DNA from: Brugia malayi
Taxonomy: Eukaryota > Nematoda > Chromadorea > Rhabditida > Onchocercidae
Direction of reading: 5' to 3'
DNA: 64,000 bases
NCBI RefSeq assembly: GCF_000002995.4
Contig: NW_025062476.1
Location: 9,174,501-9,238,500 of the forward strand
The position numbers and the translations under genes were made by a program. Shown piece by piece: positions 63,181 to 64,000 of this stretch (positions within the stretch are counted from its first letter, which is position 1; each line of letters opens with the position of its first letter). Under the pieces are notes generated by a model that saw only the letters and a list, made by a program, of their open reading frames with translations, ran no database searches and had not been told where the DNA came from.

Positions 63181-64000
63181 TACAACTGTTTTTAAACAAA
63201 TATATCGCTTCTATCTTTATTCAGTTGTTTTATCTTCCTTCTCCACATCTTCATTTACATCACTTCTATGCTTCTTCAATTTTCTTTTATTCTCTTCCAA
63301 TCTACATATCCCACCGCCTATTCTCAACTTCTTCTAGCCAACTTCTACGTCTTGAACTCTGCACCATCTACTTACAGAACCAATAACCAGTAAGCACACC
63401 AAAACAAGGATAGTATTCGCGCTCTTTCCTCCATTCAGCCGTATGCAATCGTTAAATACCGTCCATCAGTTGTGCTTGTTAACAAGAAGGTGCAGGACTA
63501 ATCTGTTCTGTGAGACGCACACTTCATGAAGTTTTGATTCAACTACCCATAATGTTAATTTTGTTTTCCTCACTCACAATGAAAGCAGAGAACATCTAAA
63601 AAAAAAAATCGTTACGTATAAGTCAACTATTGCACTAATAATTAAGAAACTTTTTAAAGCACTTCCTTCCACCACTTTCATACTTTGACATTTTCCTGGC
63701 CGAACATACTCACTGACTCATGATATTCATAGTCTTCACATCAGTTACCATCTTATCAGGTATATATATTCCTTGCTTTACATTCCTTTGATCGTTCTTT
63801 TCTTGGAATTCACTTCCCGTTTATCTGATAAGTATGAGCCTCGCGTTTACATTTCGCAAGTTAACTGATAATATGAACTGTTGATAAAAGACTTTCTTCA
63901 GCACTTACTTAATTCATAAAATGTGCAAGGAATTGAAGAAATATCAAAAATGGCTCCAATCGATAGCAAGCAAATAAATTAATAATGCGTGCAAATAAGA
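63181..64000 (-). promoter_or_regulatory. SMC2 upstream region
   Basis: No coding frame. Positions 63205-63350 are strongly C+T-biased on the plus strand (A+G on the SMC2 sense strand). A probable trans-splice acceptor sits at 63186-63188 (CAG on the minus strand). Confidence 0.5.

Noticed and set aside
1..64000. CRISPR arrays, rRNA genes, bacterial operon signals
   Set aside because: None seen; the sequence is intron-rich nuclear nematode DNA. No Wolbachia-like insertion was noticed either.

Overview
The window is nuclear DNA of a nematode, most likely a clade III or filarial species. It is very AT-rich, has many short exons with GT-AG introns, uses pyrimidine-AG sites just upstream of start codons (as in spliced-leader trans-splicing), and carries nematode-specific families such as the DB module, a pharyngeal-type troponin C and a worm IL-17 receptor. 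All exon structures were assembled by hand from reading frames, splice signals and phase agreement. No alignment was run, so family assignments rest on recognised motifs.

Layout. On the plus strand: 0-2.3 kb is the 3' end of a laminin-G domain protein. At 3.8-5.6 kb is a four EF-hand troponin C (tnc-2 type). At 6.3-14.9 kb is a tight same-strand cluster of mitochondrial ribosomal protein S16, an IL-17 receptor-like protein with a SEFIR domain, and a seven-finger C2H2 protein; this looks like an operon. On the minus strand, 16.0-18.1 kb is an HSPBP1/Fes1-like Hsp70 nucleotide exchange factor. It is divergent from CstF-50 on the plus strand (18.8-22.9 kb). From 23 to 32 kb there is a gene-poor stretch containing a decayed BEL/Pao LTR retrotransposon on the minus strand. 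A fragment of a related element lies in a CstF-50 intron.

At 32.4-35.2 kb is an unrecognised plus-strand gene of 255 codons in four exons. At 37.7-41.2 kb on the minus strand is a secreted DB-domain protein of ten exons with a tRNA-Ser-like sequence inside an intron. At 44.5-47.1 kb on the plus strand is a MARCH-type membrane RING-CH ubiquitin ligase. At 47.9-49.2 kb is a doubtful small secreted-protein candidate. At 50.4-63.2 kb on the minus strand is a complete 26-exon condensin SMC2 gene.

Themes. Most genes are housekeeping (mitochondrial translation, mRNA 3' end formation, Hsp70 cofactor, condensin) or muscle. The more unusual items are the IL-17 receptor in its apparently conserved operon, a perfect 49-bp inverted repeat linking the first splice site of troponin C to its fourth intron, the DB protein with its nested tRNA-like gene, and the orphan gene near 32-35 kb.
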